Positions 1 through 11,470 of a stretch of 64,000 nucleotides of DNA are shown one piece after another (position 1 is the first letter of the stretch; every line of letters begins with the position of its first letter). The DNA is taken from contig JTDE01002929.1 of the NCBI GenBank assembly GCA_014338405.1, positions 27,391 to 91,390 of the forward strand. Direction: 5' to 3'. The position numbers and the translations under genes are program-made. The DNA comes from Paragonimus skrjabini miyazakii (taxonomy: Eukaryota > Platyhelminthes > Trematoda > Plagiorchiida > Troglotrematidae). The notes below the pieces were generated by a model. The model did not search any database and was not told where the DNA came from. It worked only from the letters and a program-made list of their open reading frames with translations.

Positions 1-797
1 GGTCGCGTATATAGTCCGACAGTAAGGGCTGTATTACTTTACGGCAGCGAAACATGGCCGATCAGAGTAGAGGACGTGAACCGTCTTCAGGTGTTTGACC
101 ACCGATGTCTGTGTTCGATCGTTCGTATCGGGTTGCACCAACGAGTGAGCAACGAGGAGTTTAGAAAGCGGGTGTTTGGCACCGATTGTCAAACGAGTTC
201 TTTCGTTCAGTCCTTACACTTGCACAGACTTAGATGGATAGGTCACGTATTAAGGATGCCAGCTACTCGTTTGCCACACCGAGCACTGTTTGTCGACGCT
301 GCGGCCGATTGGCGTAAGGTGCGAGGTGGACAGGTGATGACCTGGCCTAGACAAATGAAATCGTTCACGAAGGGGTTGGGCACTGTAGATCGGGTTCGTC
401 TCCCGGGTTGTAGCCCTCGCGACTCAGAGAGTCGATGGCTTGAAACTTTAGGTGAGATGGCGGCTAACCGAGCTCAGTGGGGTGAATGTTGTCGTTGTGT
501 GGCCGAGTTGTCTGTGAAGTGAGTGCACTTAATGACGCGGGGCAGTGAAAGCCGTAAAGAAGCTGTCTTGCTGATGACGCCTTACTTTCACTTACAGTTC
601 GGTTGTTTGTTTGCAAGGTGTAGGCGCCTTTATGTTGTATGTTTGAATACAGACGTAGATATTTTTAGTGACTAGGTCCCCTCCCCTTTCCATTTTTTTT
701 CTCTTCCCAAACAGGGTTTGTTTCTTCTTCGCGGTTGTGTGGTAGTTAGGCATCAGTGTGAACCACTGATATATTTCCGTCTATGATGATGATGATT
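1..797 (+). mobile_element. RTE-type LINE, 3' end fragment
   Basis: The region encodes the C-terminal part of an RTE-like reverse transcriptase polyprotein. The motif VFDHRCLCSIVRIG is followed by LGHVLRMP-like and PHRALF motifs and by GGQVMTWPRQMK, ending at about 522. A 3' untranslated tail follows and finishes in an ATG trinucleotide run at 783-797. The copy enters the window already truncated at base 1. Closely related copies lie at 48.4-50.1 kb (minus) and 58.5-61.5 kb (plus). The C-terminal stretch (76-522) is open without stops, so this copy is less damaged at the 3' end than the one at 60.7-61.2 kb. The RT catalytic core is outside the window. Confidence 0.8.
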
Positions 798-1548
798 TTG
801 GCCGGAAATATGTACGTCTTGGTGAAGCCGAGTTTCGTTTAGGTGGCAGGTTTGGCATAGCATCACATCGGTCGGATAATGACGGGCGACTGTTACAGCT
901 GTGCGCTGAACATAAGCTACTTTTAGTTGGTATTAGTTTTTGGCATCGTGCACATCATTGCTATACTTGGTGTCCACTTTCTCCGAATTAGGCTTGCTCT
1001 CAGATAGACTACCTAGTTGTGGCTGGCGGTGTTCAGTTCAGGACTATCGTTCTTACTGGAGCACATACTTGGATTCAGATCACGTGTTGATACGGTGTCG
1101 TTTTGTTCCTTCTTTTGTTGCGCAACGGCTCTACTGATAACGTCGGCTAGCTGTTGCAAAACTGGTTGTGCGGTCAGTAAAGCATGAGTAGAAACCAGCT
1201 TAAAAAACAGGCTTAGTAGTTCTCACCCTGAATATTCTATTAGCTCTTGGACCCAAACTTCAAGCCATTCGTGAAGCAGGTATTGTAGCATTCTGCACGG
1301 TGGTTGGTAGGTCGAACGAACATTGTATCTCGGATAAATCTCTGAAGTTGTTAGAAGCCAGACAGGACATTCCTCCTGACAGCTCTTACGGCAACTTTGG
1401 GAGATATATCCGTAGGAAACTGAAGCGTGGCCTGATCGCCGATCGAAAGGCTTGGTTAGTGGAGAAAGTTAAGGTCATGGAAACGACTTTTGCTTCAGGG
1501 AACATCAATAGATGCTTCAAACATATCCGTGACACTGGCCCCGCTTAA
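798..1548 (+). mobile_element. RTE-type LINE, endonuclease-to-linker fragment
   Basis: This matches the apurinic-type endonuclease C-terminal half and the linker that precedes the RT in the longer copy at 58.7-59.5 kb. Nucleotides around 840-975 align closely with 58780-58910, and 1300-1548 encodes a linker with AWLVEKVKVMETTFASGN. The frame is broken several times between 975 and 1300. The fragment begins directly after the ATG tail of the preceding LINE piece, inside the GDMN-motif region, and ends just before the long inverted repeat. It is a non-functional remnant. Confidence 0.75.
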
Positions 1549-1590
1549 TCGCTCCGACTGTCGCCCTGACGTTCCCGTAACTAAGGTATA

Positions 1591-3477
1591 TCTTCTTCAC
1601 CGGTCGATGGCGACAAATTCCTTCTGCCATGCTGGTTGATCCGCAGCACTAGACCACAACAGAATGTCATTCGCTCCCTTGGAGTGTGGTAAGCTGGTGC
1701 GATTCTTCCGGTCAACTTGCTTGCAATAAATCCGTACGATTCCATCTGTGTTCCGGGTTACACACGGACACTCTCCTTGTTGGGCGATGGTTATAACTGC
1801 GCCGGTCAAGAGAATCTGCTTCGTCTGCCCAAAGACTATGATAATCAATCACATCTCATAACAAACCACAACAAATTCACATCAACGGTTAACGCGTCCT
1901 CTCCAGCCTTCAAGCTAGAACTTCAAAAGACAAGCTAGTAGCACGATCTTTGCGCGAACGAATCTCACTGCATCTTATCAAATACTCAGTGCAGAAATAA
2001 AAATTACAAAATACGCATAGAATCGTAACTTGCGGCGAATGTCTTGTACAGGTGCGTCAAAATCCACGTGCTCCACCATGTCGAGTAGTTCCGTTCACAT
2101 GCACAACAGTTTCATAGTAATTGTCTTCGGGGAAGTGGAGTGAGCGTCTCTTTCCGGTACGTGAAGATGATTGAGAATGCCGATGTCGTGACTCGTTTCT
2201 CAATACGTGAAGCGCCATGGGTGAAGTCGGTGTCTCGTGTGGATGACTCCTGGTCCCATCCATCTGGTTGGTCGATGCGTTTACATACGCACTTAGGCAA
2301 CTGCTCCGTAGTCCCGTCTTGCAGCTACCTCTTCGTCACACCTACATGGGTGGAACTGCTTCTGTACGAATACTGACACGTGCAGTACAAGATGGGACGA
2401 GAGGCAGTCGGGTGTTGGCATTCTCGTGGTGTCAAAAGTGACAACTACTGTAGTGAGCCAATAACGTGGATGGCGTAGGGATTGTTTATTCGAAAATTCG
2501 GTACATGGGGTATAGGGTTCAACACCACCACAAACAAAAACATAACACTGATTCAGGGACGTCACAGTGGCCAATGCCAAATTCGTGTACGGCAAACACC
2601 ACTACATATAGGGATATACTCTAACGTTCCTCTTCTTGTATTTTCTCCAGGTTAATTCAGTACTTAAGTACGTGCCTCCGATTTACTACCGACAAGCAGT
2701 GCAGTGCGATCGTCCACTTTGGCCACAATAATTCGGCCATGTATAAAACTCGCCGAATAGTGCACATCACTAGCTTTTTCACGTTTAGGCAGACAAAGCC
2801 ATTGAAAGTAGAATGAATGTTGCTTTCGATCTGAATAAACGGATGAGTCGGCTGTTGACCTTTCGTTCCTTGAACCGTTTTATAAATCACTGTAGATACT
2901 GGTTTGGTTTTAATGCATTTTCAAGATGCCGATTTCCATCGTCGGTTGTATCAGATATGAAAACTTTCCCAGCTCGATCGAGTAAAGTTTATGTTGAACT
3001 GGGACAAAAACTATCGTATCGCTATTATTTCTCTGTCCAAATGGACTGCAGTTATAATTATCGGCATATTATTGAACACTGATTCAATATCTAGCGCGGC
3101 CATAATTTTTCAGCTAACGTTAAATTCCGATAATAGGACGAAGAGTTCGAAACTGCCTTTTAGAGCATATTTGGCTAGCGATGGTTTTATTGGTTCTAGC
3201 TAGCACTTCGAGGGTATGTTCTGAGGTGAGTTGCACAATAACAAAACTGGTCTAAGTAGACTGTCCGAGAAAGAGCATTGTAATCACACACAACGCACAA
3301 TATCCTTCAGTCATTTCCCAGCCTACTTCTGAAAATGCTGAGCGACGACTAGAACAAAATTATCCGATACCCAATACTGATTCACATGTACTGCAATAAA
3401 ACGAATTAGTTTGTCATATGTTGAACACGTTCAACAGATCACTGAATTGAAATCGAACAGAAATCTAATGAGACCCG
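1591..3477 (+). repeat. Left arm of long inverted repeat
   Basis: This 1,887-base segment is the reverse complement of 13156-15042, with coordinates summing to 16633 throughout and no indel noticed. I saw only three mismatches (1596, 2937, 3447), although not every base was compared. Its last ~100 bases (about 3380-3477) read as the start of a Penelope-like RT, with QQITELK and then NRNLMRP, cut off in the RPDKG motif. The outer ~200 bases recur in a third, diverged copy at 15650-15990. No conserved protein is recognised in the rest. Several open frames of 60-100 codons exist on both strands, but none shows a family motif. Confidence 0.85.
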
Positions 3478-4339
3478 GGAACTACTGTTTGCATGGGCTT
3501 ACTTGGCGTATACAGCTGTCTGGACATAGTGGTCGGGCTTGTGGGCTATTTCGATCTGACGGATTATGCTGACTAGGATTCCGATCCCTCCAGGGGCAAC
3601 CTTGTCGGACAGGCTAAAATGGAGCAGTAAGACGAAAGGCAATTACACTGATGATTGTATTTTTCACTCCTGACTGCGTATGAATGCTTAGATAGAGAGG
3701 CACGATCCTATGGGCATATAGCAGAACTATTTTCATCGTTGCGGCACTGCTGTCTTCCGTATCAGGAAGAAGGGAGTTAGAACAAAGAGCACTCCGATCG
3801 CCCAACGGTTGACCGCGACCGCCGGCGTATTATCCAATGCGGTCGAAAAACATTTGGTATCTCCCCAAAGCCTGATGTAGCTTCGAGTACATCCACTGCG
3901 CGCAGCAGTGCTCAGAGTCAGACATCAAGGTCCTTTTCACTGCGCCTTCGGGCTAGGCAAGCCCCTCACTGCAAAATGAGTCGGATTCTTGGGTCGTAGG
4001 CTTCGGGTAGGGTCCACCATGAAAACCCTATATCCTGTTGTCTCGCAGGTCAGAATTTTGAGTCAGAGACTCGGTGTGGGATCCCTCAAGTCAACCCCCT
4101 TCCGTGGCATAAACGACCGGGAAGTATCAGAAGTTGTCGTTCTCCCGACAGTGACATTATTCACCCAACACGACTTTCTCCTTCTAGTTTGTCCCCCAAG
4201 TTATATACCTTCCATATGCCTTCGGGCGATAACTGTCTTCTGAGACCAAGACAACTGATAAACATTGGCGCCTTTATTGTCCGCACTCTCTGACAAGTCG
4301 GTCAGCAAGCTGCTCTAACCAGTGTTCTCTCAGTTCTGG
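3478..4339. other. No gene recognised
   Basis: No coding family is seen. The first ~24 bases (3474-3498) match the sequence flanking the minus-strand Penelope-like element at 12526-12549, as discussed in the findings. The remainder has only short open frames. Confidence 0.4.
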
Positions 4340-5095
4340 TCTGTGTTGCGTGTCGGAGACGCCAGTCTACGGTTCTAGAACCGTTATTCACTTGTGCTCT
4401 CCACAAGATACCTGTCGATTGAAGTTGTTTTCTCTCAGAGTCTGTGGTGATGCTGAAGCTTTATCTTGTGGTCAAGCTGGAGTGGGAATCGTATTGAGTT
4501 CCACAGGAGAACAGTGTTTGCCCGATTGGACCCCAGTAAACAGTCGCTTGTGCGCTGTCAGATACAATACATCGGTTAAAGTCTGTCGACGCAAATCAGA
4601 AAAGTGTTGCGTTTTCATTATATCGGCGTATGCTCCAACGGACGGCTGTTCGGATGCTATATTACCTATGTTTAGCGAAACATGGCTGCTGAATTTAGAA
4701 GACGTGAATCCTCTTCAGGTATTTGATCACCGACGTCTGCGTTCGATCGGTCGTATCAGATGGCACCACCAAATATGCAACTAGGAGGTTAAGAAGCAGG
4801 TACTTGGTAGTGATTGTCGAACGAGTTCTTTCGTTCAGTCTTTACATCTGCACAGAATTAGATTGCTAGGTCCTGTACTGATGATGCCAGCTAGTCGTCC
4901 GTCACATCGAGCACTGTTTGCCGACTCTGCGGCCGACTGGCCTAAGATGCGATATGTACAGATGATGACCTGACGTAGAGAAATGAAGTCGTTTAACGAA
5001 TGGGTTAGGCATTGTAGGTCGGGTTTGTCTCTTTGCTGGGCTAGCGACTCGGAGTCAGTGATTGGAGACGTTGCGTGAGGTGACGGCGAATCGGG
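4340..5095 (+). mobile_element. RTE-type LINE with large internal deletion
   Basis: One open frame (4350-4784) begins with N-terminal endonuclease sequence, including GQAGVGIVLSS, NSRLCAVR and IISAYAPTD. It then passes directly into the far C-terminal domain, with SETWLLNLEDVN and LQVFDHRRLRSIGRIRWHHQ. The rest of the endonuclease, the linker and the whole RT core are therefore missing, with the junction at about 4650-4670. C-terminal sequence continues with frame breaks to about 5095. The joined open frame is a deletion product, not a working protein. Confidence 0.7.
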
Positions 5096-5260
5096 TGATG
5101 ATGAGTGTGCCATCTGCCTCGCTGATACCATCACTGACAGACGATTGCCCGCGACCAGTAGCACGGATATGCTTTAAGAGTTTTGCGGATAATCCTCGAG
5201 GCAAAGAGGGTTTCCATTTCCTTTGTCTTCTCCACAGGCGAAGGCTCAAGGTCGCCGATC
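5096..5260 (-). mobile_element. RTE linker fragment in reverse orientation
   Basis: On the minus strand this encodes linker residues (KHIRATGRGQSSVSDG, then SEADGTLI) that normally lie between endonuclease and RT. It abuts the C-terminal domain of the preceding plus-strand LINE piece at about 5095, so the two parts of one element family are joined head-to-tail in opposite orientations. Confidence 0.6.
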
Positions 5261-7189
5261 AGGATGGTTGTAACACTAGATTATTGGCGTTTTGCCAGGT
5301 GTCGAACAGAAATTGATGTATGAGGTGCAACATGGGCTATTGGAACAGCATCTTCGAGCTTTTTGTGGGTCCGGTTTGTCTGACCTGTTTCCCCCAGGAG
5401 GTTACTATAATCACACCTCCCCTTCAGGTGTTATTGTCCGAATCATCAAGGATGTTTTTACGACTGTGACTCCCACCGAACTTGTCTGATTATATCAGCC
5501 AGACGAGGTATAGAGTTCAATGAACCTGACAAAGGTGTCCGTCACAAATCATTGGGGAGTGTTACCCTGATTTCCGAATCTCCTATAAACTTCCCACACT
5601 CTTTCGCAAGTAAACACGGTTTTTGATAGTATCCTATCTTCCAGGGTGGCCGGCCCACTGATGAAGTCGAGATATGGTTGTGATGGTGAGCACCGTGGAC
5701 CGCCGAATTCTAATTGGAATCCTTGATCGTGAAAGTTGTCCAGCAGTTCGTGTCTGATTAAAGCATGATTTCGGTCATTGCGAGCCCTTACACATTTAGT
5801 TCGCCGTTTGCCCTCAGCAGCAGTCTTCGAGTTCTCAGCTCGGATTACTCTCCTCCCTACTGTCAGACAATTTCCTTAGCCTACCCTCTGAGTGGTCCTG
5901 TTTTTGGTCCATTATTCTCATCATTATAACGAAACCCCAACTGTGTGGTTGTAAATTTGTCGAAACCAATATGATGCTGAGTTTTTTTGAAGCACACCTA
6001 AAGTGCGTTCCGTGTGTACTTCAGATTTGGTCGTGGAAACTGACGCATATCCGCTCCCAGTGCGCAGGCGGTTGTTTTTTGAACCAAGATGTGATCACGT
6101 TTAAGCGCGGATGGTGGACAAAATCTCAATTAATGAACTCATAGCTTATCTACCATTTATTTTGCTATTGTCATTCTACAATTAACGGTTCAAGTCCCTT
6201 CTAGTATGATGTCTGTTTCGTTTTGGTTTAAACATTTGATCTGAAAATGGGCTGGGTTGTTTACAGCGCTGCGTCTCTATAAATCAAACGTGCACATTGC
6301 GTGCAGACTGCGTTATCTTCACTCTGAGCTGCATCGCATTGGGGCACTTACAGTTACCAGGGTCCCCTCACCCGAAGTGAACCACACGGTTTGTTGTTGC
6401 TGTTTTGCAACGGTTGTTTGTTTGACCTTTGCTTAGCATCATTTCTCACTTGACAATATGTGTGACCTTCGTTAGTTCAGTCGGCTCAACAGTTTTATCT
6501 CGCTTGGCGTGCTGACCGACAAATACCAAAAACGTGGTGATCGATTGAAGTGTGAACTGGCGGATCGTTACTTTTTTTTCAAGAAATTGAATGGGCGAGT
6601 GTATGTATGGAGCATCTGGGTGTGTGATTCATTGGTGACGGAAGTTCCCCAAGCAAGAGATCGGTTACAAATAGTACGTAGGACCAGCGGAGATGCTGCA
6701 CTTGTTTTGCATTTCACTTGTCTGATCTATATGGATTGTGCGTTATAGCTGCTGTATACATCTTCTGATAAGGGGTTTTAATCAGTTTTACTCATTGACA
6801 TATTCGGCGACAACAATGGCCTAAACCGTCAGTTACGCACATGATCGCCGAATGGTTAAGTTGCCTCAAGTTCTGAATATAAGCTACAGTCTTGAATGCT
6901 CGGTCAAACTTATTTTTTGTTCATGTGAATTGAGCGTCACTGCATATTGAGCGTAAATTCCGAGGTCTTATAGACTCCAGAACCATAATAGATTCGAGTT
7001 TTGCTCTTGATAAAACTCATCAATAGGGCATGCCATTGCCACGTTGGGAACTTGAACTTCGGTTTTCGTGATTTGACCCTGTCAACCACGCCCCATTCAT
7101 CTCACATCAGGCACGATCGAATTATTGTATGCAAACGCCCGGCCACGTTCGCTTGTGAGTAGTGTTCGGATTACCCGATCGCTTTGACA
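5261..7189. other. Long stretch with no recognised gene
   Basis: I see only short open frames without family motifs, no long tandem repeat and no convincing splice-bounded exon. It is probably decayed repeat or intergenic DNA. Confidence 0.4.
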
Positions 7190-7390
7190 GTAGTGTGGTT
7201 AACACGCTAGTCTCACAAGTACAAGGGTCAGAGTGCAAACTCCGATCCGGACAAGGATATGCACTACTGATTAGCTCTAATAAGAGCGAAACTCGAGTCT
7301 AGTGCTTCTCTTCGAAGTGGGCTAGCCGAAAGGCTTATCTGAATGCAAAGGCTGCGTTCAAGTGTAGGTGGTGTTCAGTTTTGAAGTAGC
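7190..7390 (+). repeat. tRNA-derived SINE, copy 1
   Basis: A tRNA-like head (A-box-like GTGGTTAACACGCTAG, then a degenerate B-box around 7225-7250) is followed by a body with GCTCTAATAAGAGCG, CTTCTCTTCGAAGTGGGCTAG and GGCTTATCTGAA blocks. The same body recurs at 29425-29605 and 38995-39175. A head related to tRNA plus a shared unrelated body is the standard SINE structure. Confidence 0.6.
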
Positions 7391-7736
7391 TGTCTTGTTG
7401 ACCTTATTAGATGCCCCAATGACTAAGAAGTCTCCTAAGTTAAAACCACAGAAAGCATTAAGTTTGTTGAACGACATCTTCATTAGTGATTAGTGGAGAA
7501 TTTTGGTTGTTAATTAAACACCATTCACAAGTGATCGTAGCTTTAGCATTTAGATGGACTTTTTCTTCAAGCCCTTCCAAACAGAAACACTGAATTCGAG
7601 TTTCGTTTTTGCTGTAGGTCGTCAGTAATACATACACTCTTCCCGACTGGGACTCAAACTCTGGCCACTAGATCTAATAAAAACAGAAGTCAAGTATAGT
7701 ACAGATTTCACGAACCGTACACCCGGCATAAACAAC
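7391..7736. other. No gene recognised
   Basis: This is a short spacer between the SINE and the minus-strand LINE tail. Nothing is recognised in it. Confidence 0.35.
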
Positions 7737-8180
7737 GTCATCATCATCATTATAACAGCCATGAGCCTGACCAAAGGTACTGTGGCTCGGGCCGCCGCTC
7801 ACCTCAACGTGGAATATTTTAAAAGAAAACGTTACTAAGAAGATTGAAAATTGTTGAGAGAAGACTAAGAGGAAGAAGCGGAAATGGTGTGGATACGGGT
7901 ACGCCGTTGACTGCGACACATCGCCATCTGGGATAGCGTTTCTAACCAGCGGTTTGAGTGATCACGAGGACCCCATTCAAGCAGGTGACACCTGCCCACT
8001 TTGCTCAATGGAGCAGTCAAGGTCTTCATATTTTGTGACCACGTTGTTGCTTGACCACCTCGTGGTTTGACCCAACTGTTGGTGGCCTCAGCATATAAAC
8101 GTCTCAGGCACATAGAGCAGTATTTATGAATGGAGCGTTGATATCCTAACCCTACACTTATTATATTGCACATAGACACT
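7737..8180 (-). mobile_element. RTE-type LINE 3' end fragment (second family)
   Basis: Read on the minus strand, it encodes the extreme C-terminus (GGQATTWSQNMKTL, then WGPRDHSNRWLETLSQMA) followed by a 3' tail ending in an ATG run, seen as CATCATCATCATT on the plus strand at 7739-7752. The same tail and C-terminus recur at 47535-47870. It is heavily 5'-truncated, as is usual for LINE insertions. Confidence 0.7.
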
Positions 8181-9014
8181 CCCAGTGAATGACCGTTATT
8201 TCCGTGAGCGCCACGTTACTATCATTCTTGATCGTTTATATGGACTTGTACAGATTGATCGCACGACCAGTATCCAAGACGTTCGATGTTCGTTGAACAG
8301 TGTTATACCGGCTGTAAACTGCTTGACTGGATTGTACGAAAGGTTTTAGCACTATCGCAGGCCCACCGAACAAACTTGGTGTTCGATTTCACCGAAGAGT
8401 GCGGTGGTGCTTTGGTCAAGTCAGATCCACTTCTCCATCGGTGAATTTTATGTTCTGGAACGGGAACAAAATCCTATTCGGTATTTTACTAGTGAGCATA
8501 TTCCTCAAACAACGCTGAATCAAAAGTTCATACGTTCATGGCGAACTAAAGCAAACGAGCTACCATTCATCTCGGCAGTGACATGAAATATCCAAGGGGA
8601 AGAATATATAAAGAGTGGGTAAAGTAAGGCTAGGCAGAAACGTTGACAATATTTTCAGTTGAGTCATCACAAATCCTCAACTGGTCCACTTCACTCAGTG
8701 AAGCTGTCACGGTCCCCGTGTTTCTTGCTCAAATCGCTATATTCTTACCTAGCTGTTGGTGGTCTCAGTGAAATACAAAGGACCGGGAATAGTTTTTGAT
8801 ATAACACGCCTTTCCTTGCCAAAACGTTTTATCCCGACTTGAATGCTATATATGGTTCCCTGATATGCGGCTTCATCCAACCTACTTGCGCGGAGTCAAG
8901 AAGGACACGACTGCGGGAAAACACGCTCTATTGCCGACTACCACTTCGACAAATGAGTGAAATACCTGTAAATATATAGCATGAAATGGTGGCCAAATAT
9001 GGCCATTTACTCGT
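8181..9014. other. No gene recognised
   Basis: There is one 60-codon open frame (8404-8586) with no recognisable motif. No repeat structure is visible to me. Confidence 0.35.
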
Positions 9015-9531
9015 TGAGTGGTGGATTGCCAGGCCGGAGGTGCGAGTATTCAAACACTCGGCGGAGTACATCAACGCGGAAGGCAGGCACGTCCACAAAC
9101 CCTCAACGCTGGGATGGCGGACAACGGGGGCAGTCGGATGAGTCATCGCTCGACCGGATCGGACCAACGGGGGAGACATGGCAGGCAGAATAGAATAGAC
9201 GACGAAATCGGAAGCTCGATTATTCCAGCACTCGGGGAATATCTCGACACCACCGTTGAATACGATCAAAGCCCATTGTGGATAGATGGAGAACAACACG
9301 AGCGACCGGACGAGCCATCGCTCAACGGAATCGGACCAATGGGCGAAGAATGATAAGCGGAGAACACCCCGATAGACGGCGCAGATCACACACTTAAACC
9401 GGGCAGAAGTGCACACGACGCGTGAACGGAAACCTGGGGGTGTTGTGGACTGGAATGCTGACTCATAAATGCATGTGAGCTAGCGTGTTGGACAATGAAG
9501 ATTGTGCTTTATTGGACGCCTTTTCGCTACA
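9015..9531 (+). repeat. Solo LTR of a Ty3/gypsy-type element
   Basis: The sequence aligns along its whole length with the 3' LTR at 22590-23120. Shared blocks include GGGGGCAGTCGGATGAGTCA, GATGGAGAACAACACGAGCG and the terminal GACGCCTTTTCGCTACA. It runs from TG to CA, as LTRs do. No pol sequence lies on either side, so it is best read as a solo LTR. Open frames inside it are shadows, not genes. Confidence 0.65.
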
Positions 9532-9697
9532 GTTGGATCACTGTCCGCATGTTCAGGCCACTTCGCGACCAGGTGGTCAAGTAGGGCTAATTCCATAGGC
9601 GTTGCCCTCTGACTGGTTCCTCGGGCTAGCGTGACACCCACGCTCACTTTCACACCTCTTAGTTGGTCCGACGTGCCCCTCAGTGCTTTATTGATGT

Positions 9698-9793
9698 CTG
9701 ATTTCGTCAACCGTCACCGAAGGCCTGACTAGTTTGCAATGGTGACTGATTTCATCGGCCGTCACGAATCTCCTGACTAGATTGCTTTGATGA
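9698..9793 (+). repeat. Two-copy tandem repeat, ~48 bp unit
   Basis: Two adjacent diverged units begin with CTGATTTCGTCAACCGTCAC (9698) and CTGATTTCATCGGCCGTCAC (9746). Each continues with a CCTGACTAG block, spaced 48 bases apart. It lies between the solo LTR and the PLE. Confidence 0.55.
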
Positions 9794-9841
9794 ATTTGCC
9801 TCCTAACAGTTTTACTTGACAAAACTGATTACCTTATCAAA

Positions 9842-11470
9842 ATGTCGTCGATCCTATCAGATAGCTTAAATTTTCAGAAAACGGGAAATGATAAAGATAG
9901 AACGACAGCGACAGAGAGAAGTCTGTCCAAGTTACTCCGTCAAATCAAACAAGCCGAAGTTATCGATGCTTCAAATTTCGAGCGTATCAGACCTACGAGA
10001 ACGGTCATTCTACGTTTGTACGGGCTTCCCAAAATTCATAGAGAAAGAGTGCCATTAAGACCGATCCTATACATTTACAATTCGCCGTATCATGCTTTAA
10101 CAAAATGGCTAGTGGATATATTAGAACCGATCCCTTCGACTTTGTAGACTCAATCGATTCATTGAATATCGGGAATGACAACATATTGTCCTAGGATGTG
10201 ACTTCTCTATTCACTAATGTTCCATTGCAAGAAACCATTGACTATCTGTGCATTTATATCGAGAACAATCATATTGATGTCGGAATTACAGGGGGAAAAT
10301 TGAAAAAACTATTGTTGTTTTGCACCTATAATGTTCAGTTTCAATTTAATGGAAAGTTATACAGACAAAAATATGGAGTAGCAATGGGTTCACCCCTAGG
10401 TCCACTACTCACAGATATATTTATGGCCAAACTAGAGACAACTGAATTCAATCACGTCGTAACTAAGTGCAAGCTTTACAAACGCTATGTGGATGATATT
10501 TTTTGTCTACTTCCAAACGATGATAATACTCAGGTTATACTAGATGAGTTCAACAAAACACACCCAAATATAAAGTTCACCGTCGAGCTAGAACATCATA
10601 ACAAACTCTAATTCCTGGATGTCGCGTTGCTTCGTCGATCTGAAGGAACAGTTCAAAGATCAATCCATAGAAAAAAGACGTGGACGGGTCCATACACACA
10701 TTTACACAGTTTTGTCTCGTTGAAGTACAAAAGAAATTTGGTGCGTTGTCTGTTGAACAAAGCGCAAAAGATCTGTACACCGGACACTCTCCAGAAGGAA
10801 GTAGGACATATTTGTGAAGCTCTCATTGGAAATGGATACCCTGAGAGATTCATAGACAAAAATCTGCATTCTGGCACGGAACGTGAACTAGTCCAGAAAT
10901 CGAAGAAAAAGCCGGTTTTCATCTGTCTCTCTTATAGAGGTGAGGTTAACGGTGAAATAGTTAGTCATAGACTTTCAAACGCGGTCGAGAGTGCCTACCC
11001 TGCAGCGAGACTTATCGTGTCNNNNNNNNNNNNNNNNNNNNNNNNNNNNNNNNNNNNNNNNNNNNNNNNNNNNNNNNNNNNNNNNNNNNNNNNNNNNNNN
11101 NNNNNNNNNNNNNNNNNNNNNCTTTCTGTATATTATTCTCCCACCTGTTGTTGTCAAGCCGGTTACGTTGGGAGGACCACAAGGCGGCTTTCGGAAAGGA
11201 TACGTGAACACCTACCTATATGGCTTCGCAACGGATCGAGAAAGCCTATTTCCAGTGCGATTGGTTCCCACTTACTTGACACTGGCCGTTAAATAAATCC
11301 GGATGAAGCGTTCCGAGTCATCTACAAGGTTCGTCAATCCTGCTCCAGACCTGTCAGAGTGCGACTGGTATCAACGGCCGAGGCTATTTCTATCAGACTC
11401 CACAACCTCTGCCTATGTACCCAAAAACAATTCGTACAAACCCTCCACCTCCCCTGGCCAGTCATTCCAC
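9842..11470 (+). mobile_element. Penelope-like element A (RT plus GIY-YIG)
   Basis: The order is RT N-terminal region, with LYGLPKIHRE and VPLRPIL (9842-10147). The RT core follows, with DVTSLFTNVP, GVAMGSPLGPLL and the catalytic YVDDIF (10198-10611). The RT thumb comes next (10627-11020), then a GIY-YIG-type endonuclease, with AGYVGRTTRRLSERIREHLP (about 11125-11290). PLEs copy an RNA template at nicked or exposed DNA ends using this RT and endonuclease pair. Defects are a frame change after TAG 10145-10147 and in-frame stops at 10192-10194 and 10609-10611. A 100-N gap sits between RT and endonuclease. The catalytic RT motif is intact, so inactivation looks recent. 5' repeats were not identified. 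Confidence 0.85.
11022..11121. other. Assembly gap (100 N)
   Basis: Exactly 100 N, the usual placeholder for a gap of unknown size. It falls inside PLE A, between the RT and the GIY-YIG domain, so the true linker length is unknown. Confidence 0.98.

Noticed and set aside
2813..3203. Overlapping open frames in the inverted-repeat arm as duplicated genes
   Set aside because: Their duplication simply reflects the near-identical arms. No family motif, and frames on both strands are equally open.
5660..5700. Hammerhead core at CTGATGAAGTCGAG
   Set aside because: CUGAUGA is present, but no GAAA core follows at a plausible distance.
9018..9353. 111-codon open frame as a gene
   Set aside because: It lies wholly inside the LTR sequence also found at 22590-23120 and has no protein motif.
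10627..11292. A single 221-codon protein across the N run
   Set aside because: The 100 N are a gap placeholder, so the frame across it has no meaning. The two sides are separate PLE domains.
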